From positions 186,001-250,000 of the forward strand of contig CAWATZ010000007.1 of assembly GCA_963784995.1 (NCBI GenBank): a DNA stretch of 64,000 nucleotides, written 5' to 3'. The position numbers and the translations under genes were made by a program. Shown here piece by piece: positions 35,104 to 44,573 of this stretch (positions are counted from its first letter, which is position 1; each line of letters opens with the position of its first letter). Source of the DNA: CAWATZ01 sp963784995. Its GTDB lineage: Bacteria > Planctomycetota > Planctomycetia > Gemmatales > Gemmataceae. The notes under the pieces are model-generated. The model made no database searches. It was not told where the DNA came from and saw nothing but the letters and a program-made list of their open reading frames with translations.

Positions 35104-36642
35104 ATGCCGCGGACGTTGTCGTTCTTGCAGGCAATCCAGGAAGACCCGCAAGAAGACACCCGATTGATCTTCGCCGATTGGCTCGAGGAGCAGTCGGACC
35201 CCGCCCTGAGTCTGCGCGGCGAGTTCCTGCGCTTGCAGTGCCGGCTGAGCGCCTGGATTGCGGACCTGAAAGAACGGACCGCCGCCTGGGCCCGGCAGCA
35301 GCAGTTGCTGGAGCGTCAGGCTGCCTGGCTGGGGCCGCTTCAGGGACACGTCACGGAGGTGCGCTGGCAGCGTGGGCTGGCCCAGGTGGCCATCCCGGCC
35401 CGGCGCTTTTGCTCGGAACGATGGGCCGGTCACTGGCCGGAACTGTTCCGGCAGGCGTGGGTTGAAGGGCTGAGACTGGAGCAGCCCACGACTGTTCCGC
35501 TCCTGGAAGGAATCGCCGCCAACGCCGGCCTGGCCGAGGTCGGCCGGCTCGACCTGTCCGGCTGCGGTCTGGGGGATGACTCGCTCCAGGTCCTGCTGCG
35601 GTCGCCGCACCTGAGCCGGCTGTCAGTCCTGGACCTGAGCAACAACCGCCTGACCGATCCTGCGGCCAAGGCCCTTTTCCAGTCGGCCGGCCGGCTGCCC
35701 TGTTTGAAGTTCCTGGATCTGCGCAACAACGGTATGACCCAGCAGGGGGTGCGGTTGCTGGTCCAGGGACCGCTGGGAAAACAACTGCGGCGGCTGGAGT
35801 TGATGGGCAACCGACTGAACCAACCATTCCCGGAACTGGCACAGGGCCAAGCATCCGGCACCGCCCGCTGGCCCCGGATGCTGGGGAACAGCATCGGCAT
35901 GGAGTTCACGCTCATCCCGGCCGGGACGTTCCTGATGGGTTCGCCCGAGAATGAGACCGGGATCAAGCCCGACGAGCGGCCGCAACGTGAGGTGACGATC
36001 AGCCGGCCCTTCTATCTGGGTGTCTTTGCCGTTACCCAGCAGCAATACCAGAGGGTGGTTGAGGTCAATCCCTCTCATTTCACGGCGGAGCGGGGCGGCA
36101 GGCCGACGTTTCCCGTGGAGAACGTTTCCTGGGAGGACGCGGAGGCGTTTTGCCGGCAACTGACCCGGCTGGCCGAGGAACGCCAGCGGGGCCACGTTTA
36201 CCGCCTGCCCACCGAGGCCGAGTGGGAATACGCCGCCCGCTCCGGCACACCGTCCGATTGGCCCAGTTACCTGGGTCCTTCGCTGTCGTCGCACCAGGCC
36301 AACTTCAACGGGGCCTTTCCCTACAACGGCGGCAAGTCGGGGCCCTATCGCCAACAGCCGCTGCCCGTCGGCTCGTTTCCACCCAGTCCCTGGGGGCTCT
36401 TCGACATTCACGGCAACGTCTGGGAGTGGTGCCGGGATTGGCATGGAGACAGGTATTACGAGGAGAGTCCCGCCATCGATCCAGTCGGTCCCGAGCGCGG
36501 CGAGCGGCGAGTGCTGCGTGGGGGTTCCTGGCTGAACCACGGGGTCAATTGCCGGGCAGCCGCCCGCGATCGCTACAGCGCCGATTTTCGCTATTACGAC
36601 AATGGCTTGCGCGTGGTGCTGGAGGTGGGCAACGCGAGTTGA
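35104..36642 (+). CDS. TIGR02996-LRR-FGE-like fusion protein (second of tandem pair)
   Basis: 512 residues, same architecture as its 5' neighbour: SFLQAIQEDPQEDTRLIFADWL, LRRs (LSVLDLSNNRLTDPAAKAL, LKFLDLRNNGMTQQGVRLL) and an FGE-like domain (LIPAGTFLMGSPENE, VTQQQYQRVVEVNPSHF, YRLPTEAEWEYAARS, IHGNVWEWCRD, RGGSWLNHGVNC). It too lacks the first active-site Cys. GGAG lies six bases before the ATG at 35104, 23 bp after the previous stop. The pair is a clear tandem duplication with divergence. Confidence 0.82.
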   Translation: MPRTLSFLQAIQEDPQEDTRLIFADWLEEQSDPALSLRGEFLRLQCRLSAWIADLKERTAAWARQQQLLERQAAWLGPLQGHVTEVRWQRGLAQVAIPARRFCSERWAGHWPELFRQAWVEGLRLEQPTTVPLLEGIAANAGLAEVGRLDLSGCGLGDDSLQVLLRSPHLSRLSVLDLSNNRLTDPAAKALFQSAGRLPCLKFLDLRNNGMTQQGVRLLVQGPLGKQLRRLELMGNRLNQPFPELAQGQASGTARWPRMLGNSIGMEFTLIPAGTFLMGSPENETGIKPDERPQREVTISRPFYLGVFAVTQQQYQRVVEVNPSHFTAERGGRPTFPVENVSWEDAEAFCRQLTRLAEERQRGHVYRLPTEAEWEYAARSGTPSDWPSYLGPSLSSHQANFNGAFPYNGGKSGPYRQQPLPVGSFPPSPWGLFDIHGNVWEWCRDWHGDRYYEESPAIDPVGPERGERRVLRGGSWLNHGVNCRAAARDRYSADFRYYDNGLRVVLEVGNAS

Positions 36643-36660
36643 GCGTGGCACTCTCCCTCT

Positions 36661-36795
36661 CCCCGCTGGGGAGAGGTGTTGGGGTGAGGTGTGTCTTCGA
36701 TTTATCGTTTCGCGCTCAGTCGGTTCAGCGCGAAACGATAAATCAGAAGCACCCCTCACCCCCAACCCCTCTCCCCAGCGGGGAGAGGGGAGAAA
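36661..36795. repeat. Nested inverted repeat (GATTTATCG family) between convergent genes
   Basis: The core 36699-36716 (GATTTATCGTTTCGCGCT) pairs perfectly with 36727-36744. Outer arms (CTCTCCCCGCTGGGGAGAG and complement) extend it to about 130 bp. It probably serves as a two-way terminator. Same core as 18753-18800. Confidence 0.8.
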
Positions 36796-36799
36796 GAAA

Positions 36800-39700
36800 T
36801 CAATGCGCCAGGTCGCCCGACCCCGCCGGCGGAGTGCGATGGCCGTAGAAGCTATACAGCACCGGCATCAGATACCGCGTCAAGGCCAGCGTCATGACCA
36901 TGCCGCCGACCACCACGATGGCCAGCGGCCGTTGCGTCTGGGCCCCGATGCGCGTCGAAACCGCGGCCGGCAGCAGGCCCAGGATGGCCGTCAGCGCCGT
37001 CATGGTCACCGGCCGGACCCGCTTGGCGGCTCCCTCCACGATGGCGTCATGCACGTTTCGCCCATGCGCCCGCAGGGCGTTGAACGACGAGATCAGCAGC
37101 AAGCCGTCCATGATGGCCACGCCGAACAGCGACACGAAGCCGACCGCCGCCGAGATGCTGAAGTTCGTCCCCGTCAGCCACAGGGCCCAGATGCCGCCCA
37201 CCGCCAGGTCGAAGACGTTGCTGAACACCACGATCGAGTCGATCAGCGAGCGGAAGGCCACGTACAGCAGAATGAAGATCAGCCCCAGCGACAGCGGGAT
37301 GATAAATAGCAGTCGGCCCTCGGCCTCTTCCATCTCCTCGAACTCGCCCGACCACACCGTCTTGTAGGGCGACGTGACCAGGTGCTCGGTTTCCCGCCGG
37401 GCCTGGTTCACGGCACCGGCCAGGTCCCGGCCGCGGACGCTGAACTTGATGGCGATTAGTCGGTTGCCCTGCTCGCGGTAAATCGTCGAGGCACCGGCTC
37501 GCTCGAACGTCCCATTGGGATCAGGCACCCCATCCGGGCCCACCGGCGTTACAAGCACTCGGAGCGGGACACGCGGCGTGTTGCTGATTGGGTTGGTGGT
37601 GTTGGTCTGACTGCCCCCCAGCGCGGGGTTGGGCAGACCGAAGCCGGCCGCGTTCGGTGTCACGCTGGGGCCCTGCACCTGGACCACCAGGTTGTTGCCG
37701 ACGTCAACCGGAATGTCCAGGATCGAGCTTTCGCTGCTGCGCCGCCATTTGGGCCAGCGAATCGACACGTCAAAGCGCTTCTCGCCTTCGATCATCGTGG
37801 TCATTGGCTGGCCGCCCAGGGCGCTGGCGATGACGTTGTTGACGTCGGCCACCTGGACGCCCCATTTCTTGCACTTGGCCGGATCGACGCGGAACTCCAG
37901 GTTGGACTGGCCGCGGATGTCGAAGATGCCCACGTTGACGATGCCGGGGACCTTCTCGATGGCGTTCTTGACCCGGCCGGCCAGCTCCTGCAGCGTCGCC
38001 AGGTCGGGGCCGAAGATCTTGACCGAGTTGTCGCCCTTGATGCCCGAGAGCGACTCCATGACGTTGTCGCGGATGTTCTGCGAGAAGTTCCAGTCCACGC
38101 CGGGCAGCTTGGTCTGCAGCTCCTCGTTCATCTGGTTGATCAGCTCCACCTTGGTCCGGGCCCGCTTTTTGCCGTAGAGCCAGCGCCGCCAGCCGGTCTG
38201 ATCGATCAGCTTTGCGGCCAGGTCTTGTGCGGCTTCAGAGGCACGAAGAACTCGCTGTTGTAGAAGCCGCACGGGTCGGTGCCGTCGTCGGGCCGGCCGA
38301 CCTGGTTGACGACCGTCTCCACCTCGGGATAGGAGGCCATGATCGCCCGCGCTTCGCGCGAGACCGCCGCCGCCCGGTCGAGGTTGGCGTTCAGCGGCGT
38401 GGTGCCGCGAATCCACAGGTTGCCTTCCTCCAGCTCCGGCATGAACTCCCGGCCCAGGAATGGCAGCAGACAGGCCGTCACCACGATCAGCGTGCCCATC
38501 ACGGCCAGCGTCGTCCAGCGATACTTCAAGCAGATGTCCAGCTGCTTGAGGTAGCGGTTCTTCATGAAGCGGACCATCCAGTTGTCCGGGATCGGCTTGA
38601 GGTTCTTGAAGAAGAACATGCACAGGACCGGCGCCAGGATGATGGCCAGCAGCAGAGCGCCGCCCAGGGAGAAGGCGTAGGTGTCGGCCATCGGGCCGAA
38701 CAGCTGGCCTTCCGGCCCATGCATGGTGAACAGCGGGATGAAGGCGCAGATCATGATCAGCGTGGAAAACAGCAGGGCCCGGTTGATCTCGCCGGACGCC
38801 CGCAGGATGCGGTCCTTGATCGGCAGCGCGGCATGCTCGCCCGAAGAGAGATAGCGGTAGATGTTCTCGACCATGATGACGCTGCTATCGACAATGATGC
38901 CGAAGTCCACGGCACCGATGGAGAGCAGGTTGGCCGACTTGCCGCGCAGGTACAGCACGGAAAAGGCGAACAGCAGGGCCAGCGGGATGTTGATGGCCAC
39001 GATCAGGGCGGCCCGCACGTTGCTGATGAACATGAACAGGATCACCGTCACCAGCAAGATGCCCATGATCAGGTTTTCCTGGACCGTCTCGGTGGTGACG
39101 TTGATCAGCTCGGTGCGGTCGTAGTAGGTGTCGATGGTGACGCCAGGGAGCATCTTCGGGGAATTGGGATCGTTCAGCTCCTTGACCTTGGCCTCCACGT
39201 CTTTGAGGGCCGGCAGCGAGTCCTCGTTCTTGCGCAGCAGCACGATGCACTGCACCTTGTCCGGCTCGTCCGTGCCGATCACGTCGCCCTTGCTGTCCGT
39301 GATCAGCTCCCCGGAACTGGAGAGGTAGAGGGTCTGGTCCAGGTGCCCGGCGTGGTGGTAAGGCTTGGTCACACCCACCTGGCCCATCCGGGTCTGGTAA
39401 TTGACGACGACACCGCGCTCGCCGACCACGTCGCCGGGCATCAAGCGGCCGCCCTCGACCACGTCCTCGACCAGGATGGGCTGATTGTTGTTGGAGGTAA
39501 TGACCAGTTCGCGGATCTCGCGAACGCGGCGGCGTTCCTCGGCTCGCAGGATCGCCGCGGCGGCAGTGGCGATCCGGCGGCGCTGCGCCTCCCGCAGTTC
39601 CGGAACGTCGGGGCGGAGTTCCCGCTCGGCCTGGGCCAGTTCCTCGGCGGCGCCGGGATTGGGGTCCTTCATGCCGATGACCTTCCGCACCGGGTCCTCG

Positions 39701-40428
39701 CCGCCGCTGAACAGGCCGACGCTGCGCACGTTCATGTTGACGTGGCCCTGGCTGACGTTGTCGCCGCCCACGGTGGCGTTGCTGTTGGTCAGCGCCGCCT
39801 GCAGCTGACCCAGGGTGACGCCGTAGCGACGCAGCCGGTCCGGGTCGGGATGGATCTCGTAGCGGCGAACGGTGCCGCCGCTGCTGGTCACGTCCACAAT
39901 GCGCGGAATCCGGCGAAACTCACGCTCCAGCACCCAGTCCTGCAGTGCCTTGAGGTCGTTGAGCGTGTAAATGTCCTTGCCGAACAGGTCCTTGGGAGAA
40001 TCGAGGGTGTAGCGGTAGATTTCACCGGTCGGCGACTGCGGCGATAGCGCCGGCGTCACACCGGGCGGCAGGTTCTGGGCGAACTGCAAGCGGTTGATCA
40101 CTTCCTGCCGGGCGTAGTTGTAATCGACGCCATACTCGAACTGAATGCGCAGATGTGCCAGGCCGAACAGGGACTTGCTGCGGACGTACTTCAGTCCCTT
40201 CATTCCGGCCAGGGCCACTTCCAGCGGAATGGTGACCTGCCGTTCGATCTCCTCGGCGGAGGCACCGACGTAGGGAGCGACGATCTCCACGATCGGCGGG
40301 GCGGGATCCGGATAGGCCTCGACGTTGACGTGCAGGAAGGCATACAGACCGCAGGTAGCCAGGCCCACGGCCAGCAACAGCACCACCAGCGGATTGTCGA
40401 GGGCCCAGTTGATCAGAGTGCGAACCAT
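36800..40428 (-). CDS. HME-type RND efflux pump, copy 1 (one apparent frameshift)
   Basis: Corrected length about 1,209 residues, against 1,208 for copy 2. LDNPLVVLLLAVGLATCG (first membrane segment), GAVDFGIIVDSSVIMVENIY (membrane segment 4 motif of metal-type RND), LFGVAIMDGLLLISSFNALR and the C-terminal segments are all present. The frame breaks at 38211-38213 (TTT on the plus strand): adding one A gives TWPQKLIDQTGWRRWLYG, aligning with TWPKSEDLTGWRRWLYG of copy 2. Its periplasmic domains have insertions that make it about 150 residues longer than CusA. It should pump metal ions or other cations from the periplasm. No adaptor gene precedes this copy. Confidence 0.85.
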
Positions 40429-40775
40429 CGTTGGATTACCATTGAGGCATTGTCCGGACCGTCTGCGCATAAAAGGAACAACAGACGGCTCACGTGTCAG
40501 CCATTGCTCTCAAAGGCAGCTTTTGAGTAGTTCTTAACCAATTGCAATTTCGATGCCGGTTCCCTGCTTAGATGAGTTGGATCAGGGCCGGTTCCGTCGC
40601 GCCTGGAGAGAGCAGTTAGAGTCGCAACAGGGAAATCGTTAGACAAATAGGAAAATGAGGTCGAGGAGCCCAACCCGGAACGAACGCGCCGCGAAACAGG
40701 CAAACCTCTTAATGGACACCTTCAGCCGATCTGTGGACTGGTTCGCAGTCGAGCAGTCTGGTCGGAGGCGAACCA
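40429..40775. other. Gap between the two RND genes
   Basis: No gene is seen. A small hairpin CCGTCTG...CAGACGG lies at 40459-40488. The part at about 40680-40770 (GCGAAACAGGCAA, then GGACACC and CTGGTTCG) resembles 46480-46590 upstream of the adaptor gene. Confidence 0.5.
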
Positions 40776-43700
40776 TCAATGCGCCAGGTCGCCCGACCCG
40801 GCCGGCGGCGTGCGATGGCCGTAGAAGCTGTACAGCACCGGCATCAGATAGCGCGTCAGGGCCAGGGTCATGATCATGCCGCCGACCACAACAATGGCCA
40901 GCGGCCTCTGCGTCTGGGCCCCGATGCGCGTTGAGAGGGCGGCCGGCAGCAGACCCAGGACGGCCGTCAACGCCGTCATGGTCACCGGCCGGACTCGCTT
41001 GGAGGCGCCTTCCATGATGGCGTCGTTCACACTGCGGCCGTGGGCTCGCAGGGCGTTGAACGAGGAGATCAGCAGCAAGCCGTCCATGATGGCCACGCCG
41101 AATAGCGACACGAAACCGACGGCCGCCGCGATGCTGAAGTTCGTCCCCGTCAGCCACAGGGCCCAGATGCCGCCCATGGCCAGGGCCAGCACGTTGCTGA
41201 ACACCACAATCGAATCGACCACCGAGCGGAAGGCTATGTACAGCAAAACGAAAATCAGCGACAGCGACACCGGAATGATAATCAGCAGCCGGGCCTCGGC
41301 TTCTTCCATCTCCTCGAACTCCCCGCTCCAGACTATCCGATAGGGTGACTGGACGATGTGCTTGGTTGCCTGGCGGGCGCTATGGACGGCGCTGGCCAGG
41401 TCCCGACCGCGGACGCTGAACTTGAGCGCAATCAGGCGGTTGCCTTGCTCGCGGTAAATCGTCGAAGCCCCCGCCCGCTCGAAGGTCCCCTTGGGGTCGG
41501 GCACGCCATCCGGGCCCACCGGCGTGACCAGCTCCCGCAGCGGCACCCGCGGCGTGCTGCTGATCGGGTTGGTGGTGTTGGTCTGGCTGCCGACAATCGC
41601 GGGATTGGCGAGCCCAAAGCCGGTCGCGGCCGGCGTGGCGCTGGGGCCGTGCGGCTGGATCACCAGGTTGTTGCCGACGTCCACCGGGATGTCCAGGATC
41701 GACGTTTCGCTGCCCCGCCGCCATTTGGGCCAGCGAATGGACACGTCAAAGCGTTTCTCGCCCTCGATCATCGTGGTCATCGGCTGGCCGCCCAGGGCGC
41801 TGGCAATGACGTTGTTGACGTCAGCCACCTGGACGCCCCATTTCTTGCACTTGGACGGGTCCACCCGGAACTCCAGGTTGGACTGGCCGCGGATGTCGAA
41901 GATGCCCACGTTGATGATGCCGGGGACCTTCTCGATGGCGTTCTTGACCTTGGCAGCCAGTTCCTGGAGGTCCTCCAGATCGGGACCGAAAATCTTGACC
42001 GAGTTGTCGCCCTTGACGCCCGAGAGCGACTCCATGACGTTGTCGCGGATGTTCTGCGAGAAGTTCCAGTCAATGCCAGGCAGCTTGTTCTGCAGTTCCT
42101 CGTTCATCTGGTTGACCAGCTCCACCTTGGTCCGGGCCCGCTTTTTGCCGTACAGCCAGCGTCGCCAGCCGGTCAGATCCTCGCTTTTCGGCCAGGTCTT
42201 GTGCGGCTTGAGGGGCACGAAGAACTCGCTGTTGTAGTAGCCGCACGGATCAGTGCCGTCGTCGGGCCGGCCGACCTGGTTGACCACGGTTACCACCTCG
42301 GGATAGGTCGCCATGATGGCCCGCGCTTCCCGCGAGACGGCCGAGGCACGATCGAGGTTGGCGTTCAGGGGGAAGGTGCCGCGAATCCACAGGTTGCCTT
42401 CCTCCAGCTCCGGCATGAACTCCCGACCCATCGTCAGCAGCGGGATGGCGGTGGCAGCGGTCAACGCACCCATCACCAGCAGCGTGGTCCAGCGGTATTT
42501 CAGGCAGATCTTCAGCTGGGTGAGGTAGCGGTATCTCATGTAGCGGAACAGGAAATTGTCGGCGATGGGCTTGAGGTTCCTGAGAAAGAACATACACAGC
42601 ACCGGAGCCAGCGTGACGGCCAGCAAGAGCGCGCCGCCGAGGGCAAAGGCGTAAGTGTCGGCCATGGGGCCGAACAGCTGGCCCTCCGGTCCCCGCATGG
42701 TGAACAGCGGAATGAAGGCACAGATCATGATCAGCGTGGAGAACAGCAGGGCCCGGTTGATCTCACTGGAGGCCCGCAGGATTCGGTCCTTGATCGGCAA
42801 CGCAGCGTGTTCGCCCGAGGAGAGATAGCGGTAGATGTTCTCCACCATGATGACGCTGCTATCGACGATGATGCCGAAGTCCACCGCTCCGATGGAGAGC
42901 AGGTTGGCCGACTTGCCACGCAGGTACAGCACCGAGAAGGCGAACAGCAAGGCCAGCGGAATGTTGATGGCCACGATCAGGGCCGCTCGCACGTTGCTGA
43001 TGAACATGAACAGGATCACCGTCACCAGCAAGATGCCCATGACCAGGTTTTCCTGGACCGTCTCGGTGGTCACGTTGATCAGTTCGGTGCGGTCGTAGTA
43101 GGTGTCGATCTCGACCCCAGGAAGCATTTTCGGGGAATCGGGATCGTTCAGCTCCTTGACCTTGGCCTCCACGTCCTTCAGGGCCGGCAGCGAATCCTCG
43201 TTCTTGCGCAGCAGCACGATACACTGCACCTTGTCCGGCTCATCCGTGCCGATCACCTCGCCCTTGCTGTCCGTGATCAGCTCCCCGGAGCTGGAGAGGT
43301 AGAATGTCTGGTCCGCAGGCCCGGCGTGCTGGAAGGGTTTGGTAACGCCCACCTGGCCCAGCCGGGTCTGGTAATTGACGACCACTCCCCGCTCGCCAAC
43401 CACGTCTCCGGGCAGCAGTCGGCCGCCCTCGACCACGTCCTCGACCAGGATGGGCTGGTTGTTGTTGGAGGTAATGACCAGCTCGCGGATCTCGCGAACC
43501 CGGCGGCGTTCCTCGGCCCGCAGGACAGCAGCAGCGGCGGTGGCAATCCGGCGGCGCCGCGCCTCGCGCAGCTCCGGAACGTCGGAGCGGTGTTCCCGTT
43601 CGGCCTGGGCCAACTCCTCGGCAGCGCCGGGATTGGGGTCCTGCATGCCGATCACCTTGCGCACCGGGTCCTCGCCACCGCTGAACAGGGCGACCATGCG

Positions 43701-44402
43701 CACGTTCATGTTGACGTGGCCCTGACTGATGTTGTCGCCGCCCACGGTGGCGTTGCTGTTGGTCAGCGCGGCTTGCAACTGAGCCAAGGTGACGCCATAG
43801 CGACGCAGCCGGTCCGGGTCGGGATGGATCTCGTAGCGGCGAACGGTGCCGCCGCTGCTGGTCACGTCCGCGATCCGCGGGATGCGCTTGAACTCACGCT
43901 CCAGCACCCAGTCCTGGAGCGCCTTCAGATCGTTGCGTGTGTAAATGTCCTTGCCAAACAGGTCCTTGGGAGAATCGAGCGTGTAGCGGTAGATCTCGCC
44001 GGTTGGGGACTGTGGCGACAGCTCGGGAGTGACGCCCGGCGGCAAGTTCTTGGCAAACTGCAACCGGTTAATCACCTCTTGCCGGGCGTAGTTGTAATCG
44101 ACTCCATAATCGAACTGGATGCGCAGATGCGCCAGGCCGAACAGCGACTTGCTGCGGACGTACTTCAAGCCTTTCATGCCGGCCAGGGCCACCTCCAGCG
44201 GAATGGTGACCTGACGCTCGATCTCCTCGGCGGAGGCACCGACGTACGGAGTGACAATCTCAACGATCGGCGGGGCGGGGTCGGGATAGGCCTCGACGTT
44301 GACGTGCAAGAAGGCATACATCCCGCAACTGGCCAGAGCCACCGCCAGCAACAGCACTACCAACGGATTGTCGAGGGCCCAGCTGATCAGAACGCGAACC
44401 AT
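40776..44402 (-). CDS. HME-type RND efflux pump, copy 2
   Basis: 1,208 residues, uninterrupted. The N-terminus (VLISWALDNPLVVLLLAVAL), AVDFGIIVDSSVIMVEN, porter domains and the C-terminus YGHRTPPAGSGDLAH are nearly identical to copy 1. Charged insertions (AEREHRSDVPELREARRRRIA) and a Pro/Thr/Asn-rich loop (NTTNPISSTPRVPLRELV) mark the planctomycete form. It directly follows the periplasmic adaptor gene, with a long inverted repeat between them, and should form a tripartite pump with the adaptor and the TolC-like lipoprotein at 48390. Metal specificity (Cu, Ag, Zn, Co) cannot be decided here. Confidence 0.88.
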   Translation of the reverse strand: MVRVLISWALDNPLVVLLLAVALASCGMYAFLHVNVEAYPDPAPPIVEIVTPYVGASAEEIERQVTIPLEVALAGMKGLKYVRSKSLFGLAHLRIQFDYGVDYNYARQEVINRLQFAKNLPPGVTPELSPQSPTGEIYRYTLDSPKDLFGKDIYTRNDLKALQDWVLEREFKRIPRIADVTSSGGTVRRYEIHPDPDRLRRYGVTLAQLQAALTNSNATVGGDNISQGHVNMNVRMVALFSGGEDPVRKVIGMQDPNPGAAEELAQAEREHRSDVPELREARRRRIATAAAAVLRAEERRRVREIRELVITSNNNQPILVEDVVEGGRLLPGDVVGERGVVVNYQTRLGQVGVTKPFQHAGPADQTFYLSSSGELITDSKGEVIGTDEPDKVQCIVLLRKNEDSLPALKDVEAKVKELNDPDSPKMLPGVEIDTYYDRTELINVTTETVQENLVMGILLVTVILFMFISNVRAALIVAINIPLALLFAFSVLYLRGKSANLLSIGAVDFGIIVDSSVIMVENIYRYLSSGEHAALPIKDRILRASSEINRALLFSTLIMICAFIPLFTMRGPEGQLFGPMADTYAFALGGALLLAVTLAPVLCMFFLRNLKPIADNFLFRYMRYRYLTQLKICLKYRWTTLLVMGALTAATAIPLLTMGREFMPELEEGNLWIRGTFPLNANLDRASAVSREARAIMATYPEVVTVVNQVGRPDDGTDPCGYYNSEFFVPLKPHKTWPKSEDLTGWRRWLYGKKRARTKVELVNQMNEELQNKLPGIDWNFSQNIRDNVMESLSGVKGDNSVKIFGPDLEDLQELAAKVKNAIEKVPGIINVGIFDIRGQSNLEFRVDPSKCKKWGVQVADVNNVIASALGGQPMTTMIEGEKRFDVSIRWPKWRRGSETSILDIPVDVGNNLVIQPHGPSATPAATGFGLANPAIVGSQTNTTNPISSTPRVPLRELVTPVGPDGVPDPKGTFERAGASTIYREQGNRLIALKFSVRGRDLASAVHSARQATKHIVQSPYRIVWSGEFEEMEEAEARLLIIIPVSLSLIFVLLYIAFRSVVDSIVVFSNVLALAMGGIWALWLTGTNFSIAAAVGFVSLFGVAIMDGLLLISSFNALRAHGRSVNDAIMEGASKRVRPVTMTALTAVLGLLPAALSTRIGAQTQRPLAIVVVGGMIMTLALTRYLMPVLYSFYGHRTPPAGSGDLAH

Positions 44403-44432
44403 GTTGCCTCACCGTTTAGTCTCACTCAGAAA

Positions 44433-44564
44433 AAGAGGAGAAACCACGAAACACACGAAACACACGAATCAAGACAGACAATGAAATCCGAACCGATCGA
44501 GTGGCATTATGAATGATTCTTGTCTTGATTCGCGTGTTTCGTGTGTTTCGTGGTTTCTCCTCTT
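44433..44564. repeat. 44-bp inverted repeat between adaptor and RND genes
   Basis: Arms 44433-44476 and 44521-44564 match with one mismatch; each holds ACCACGAAACACACGAAA or its complement. It lies immediately after the adaptor stop (44574) and before the RND start, so it could attenuate the downstream gene. Confidence 0.9.
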
Positions 44565-44573
44565 CTTGCTTCG

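Noticed and set aside
41358..44516. 1,052-residue plus-strand frame
   Set aside because: Exact antisense of RND copy 2; the minus frame has all RND motifs.
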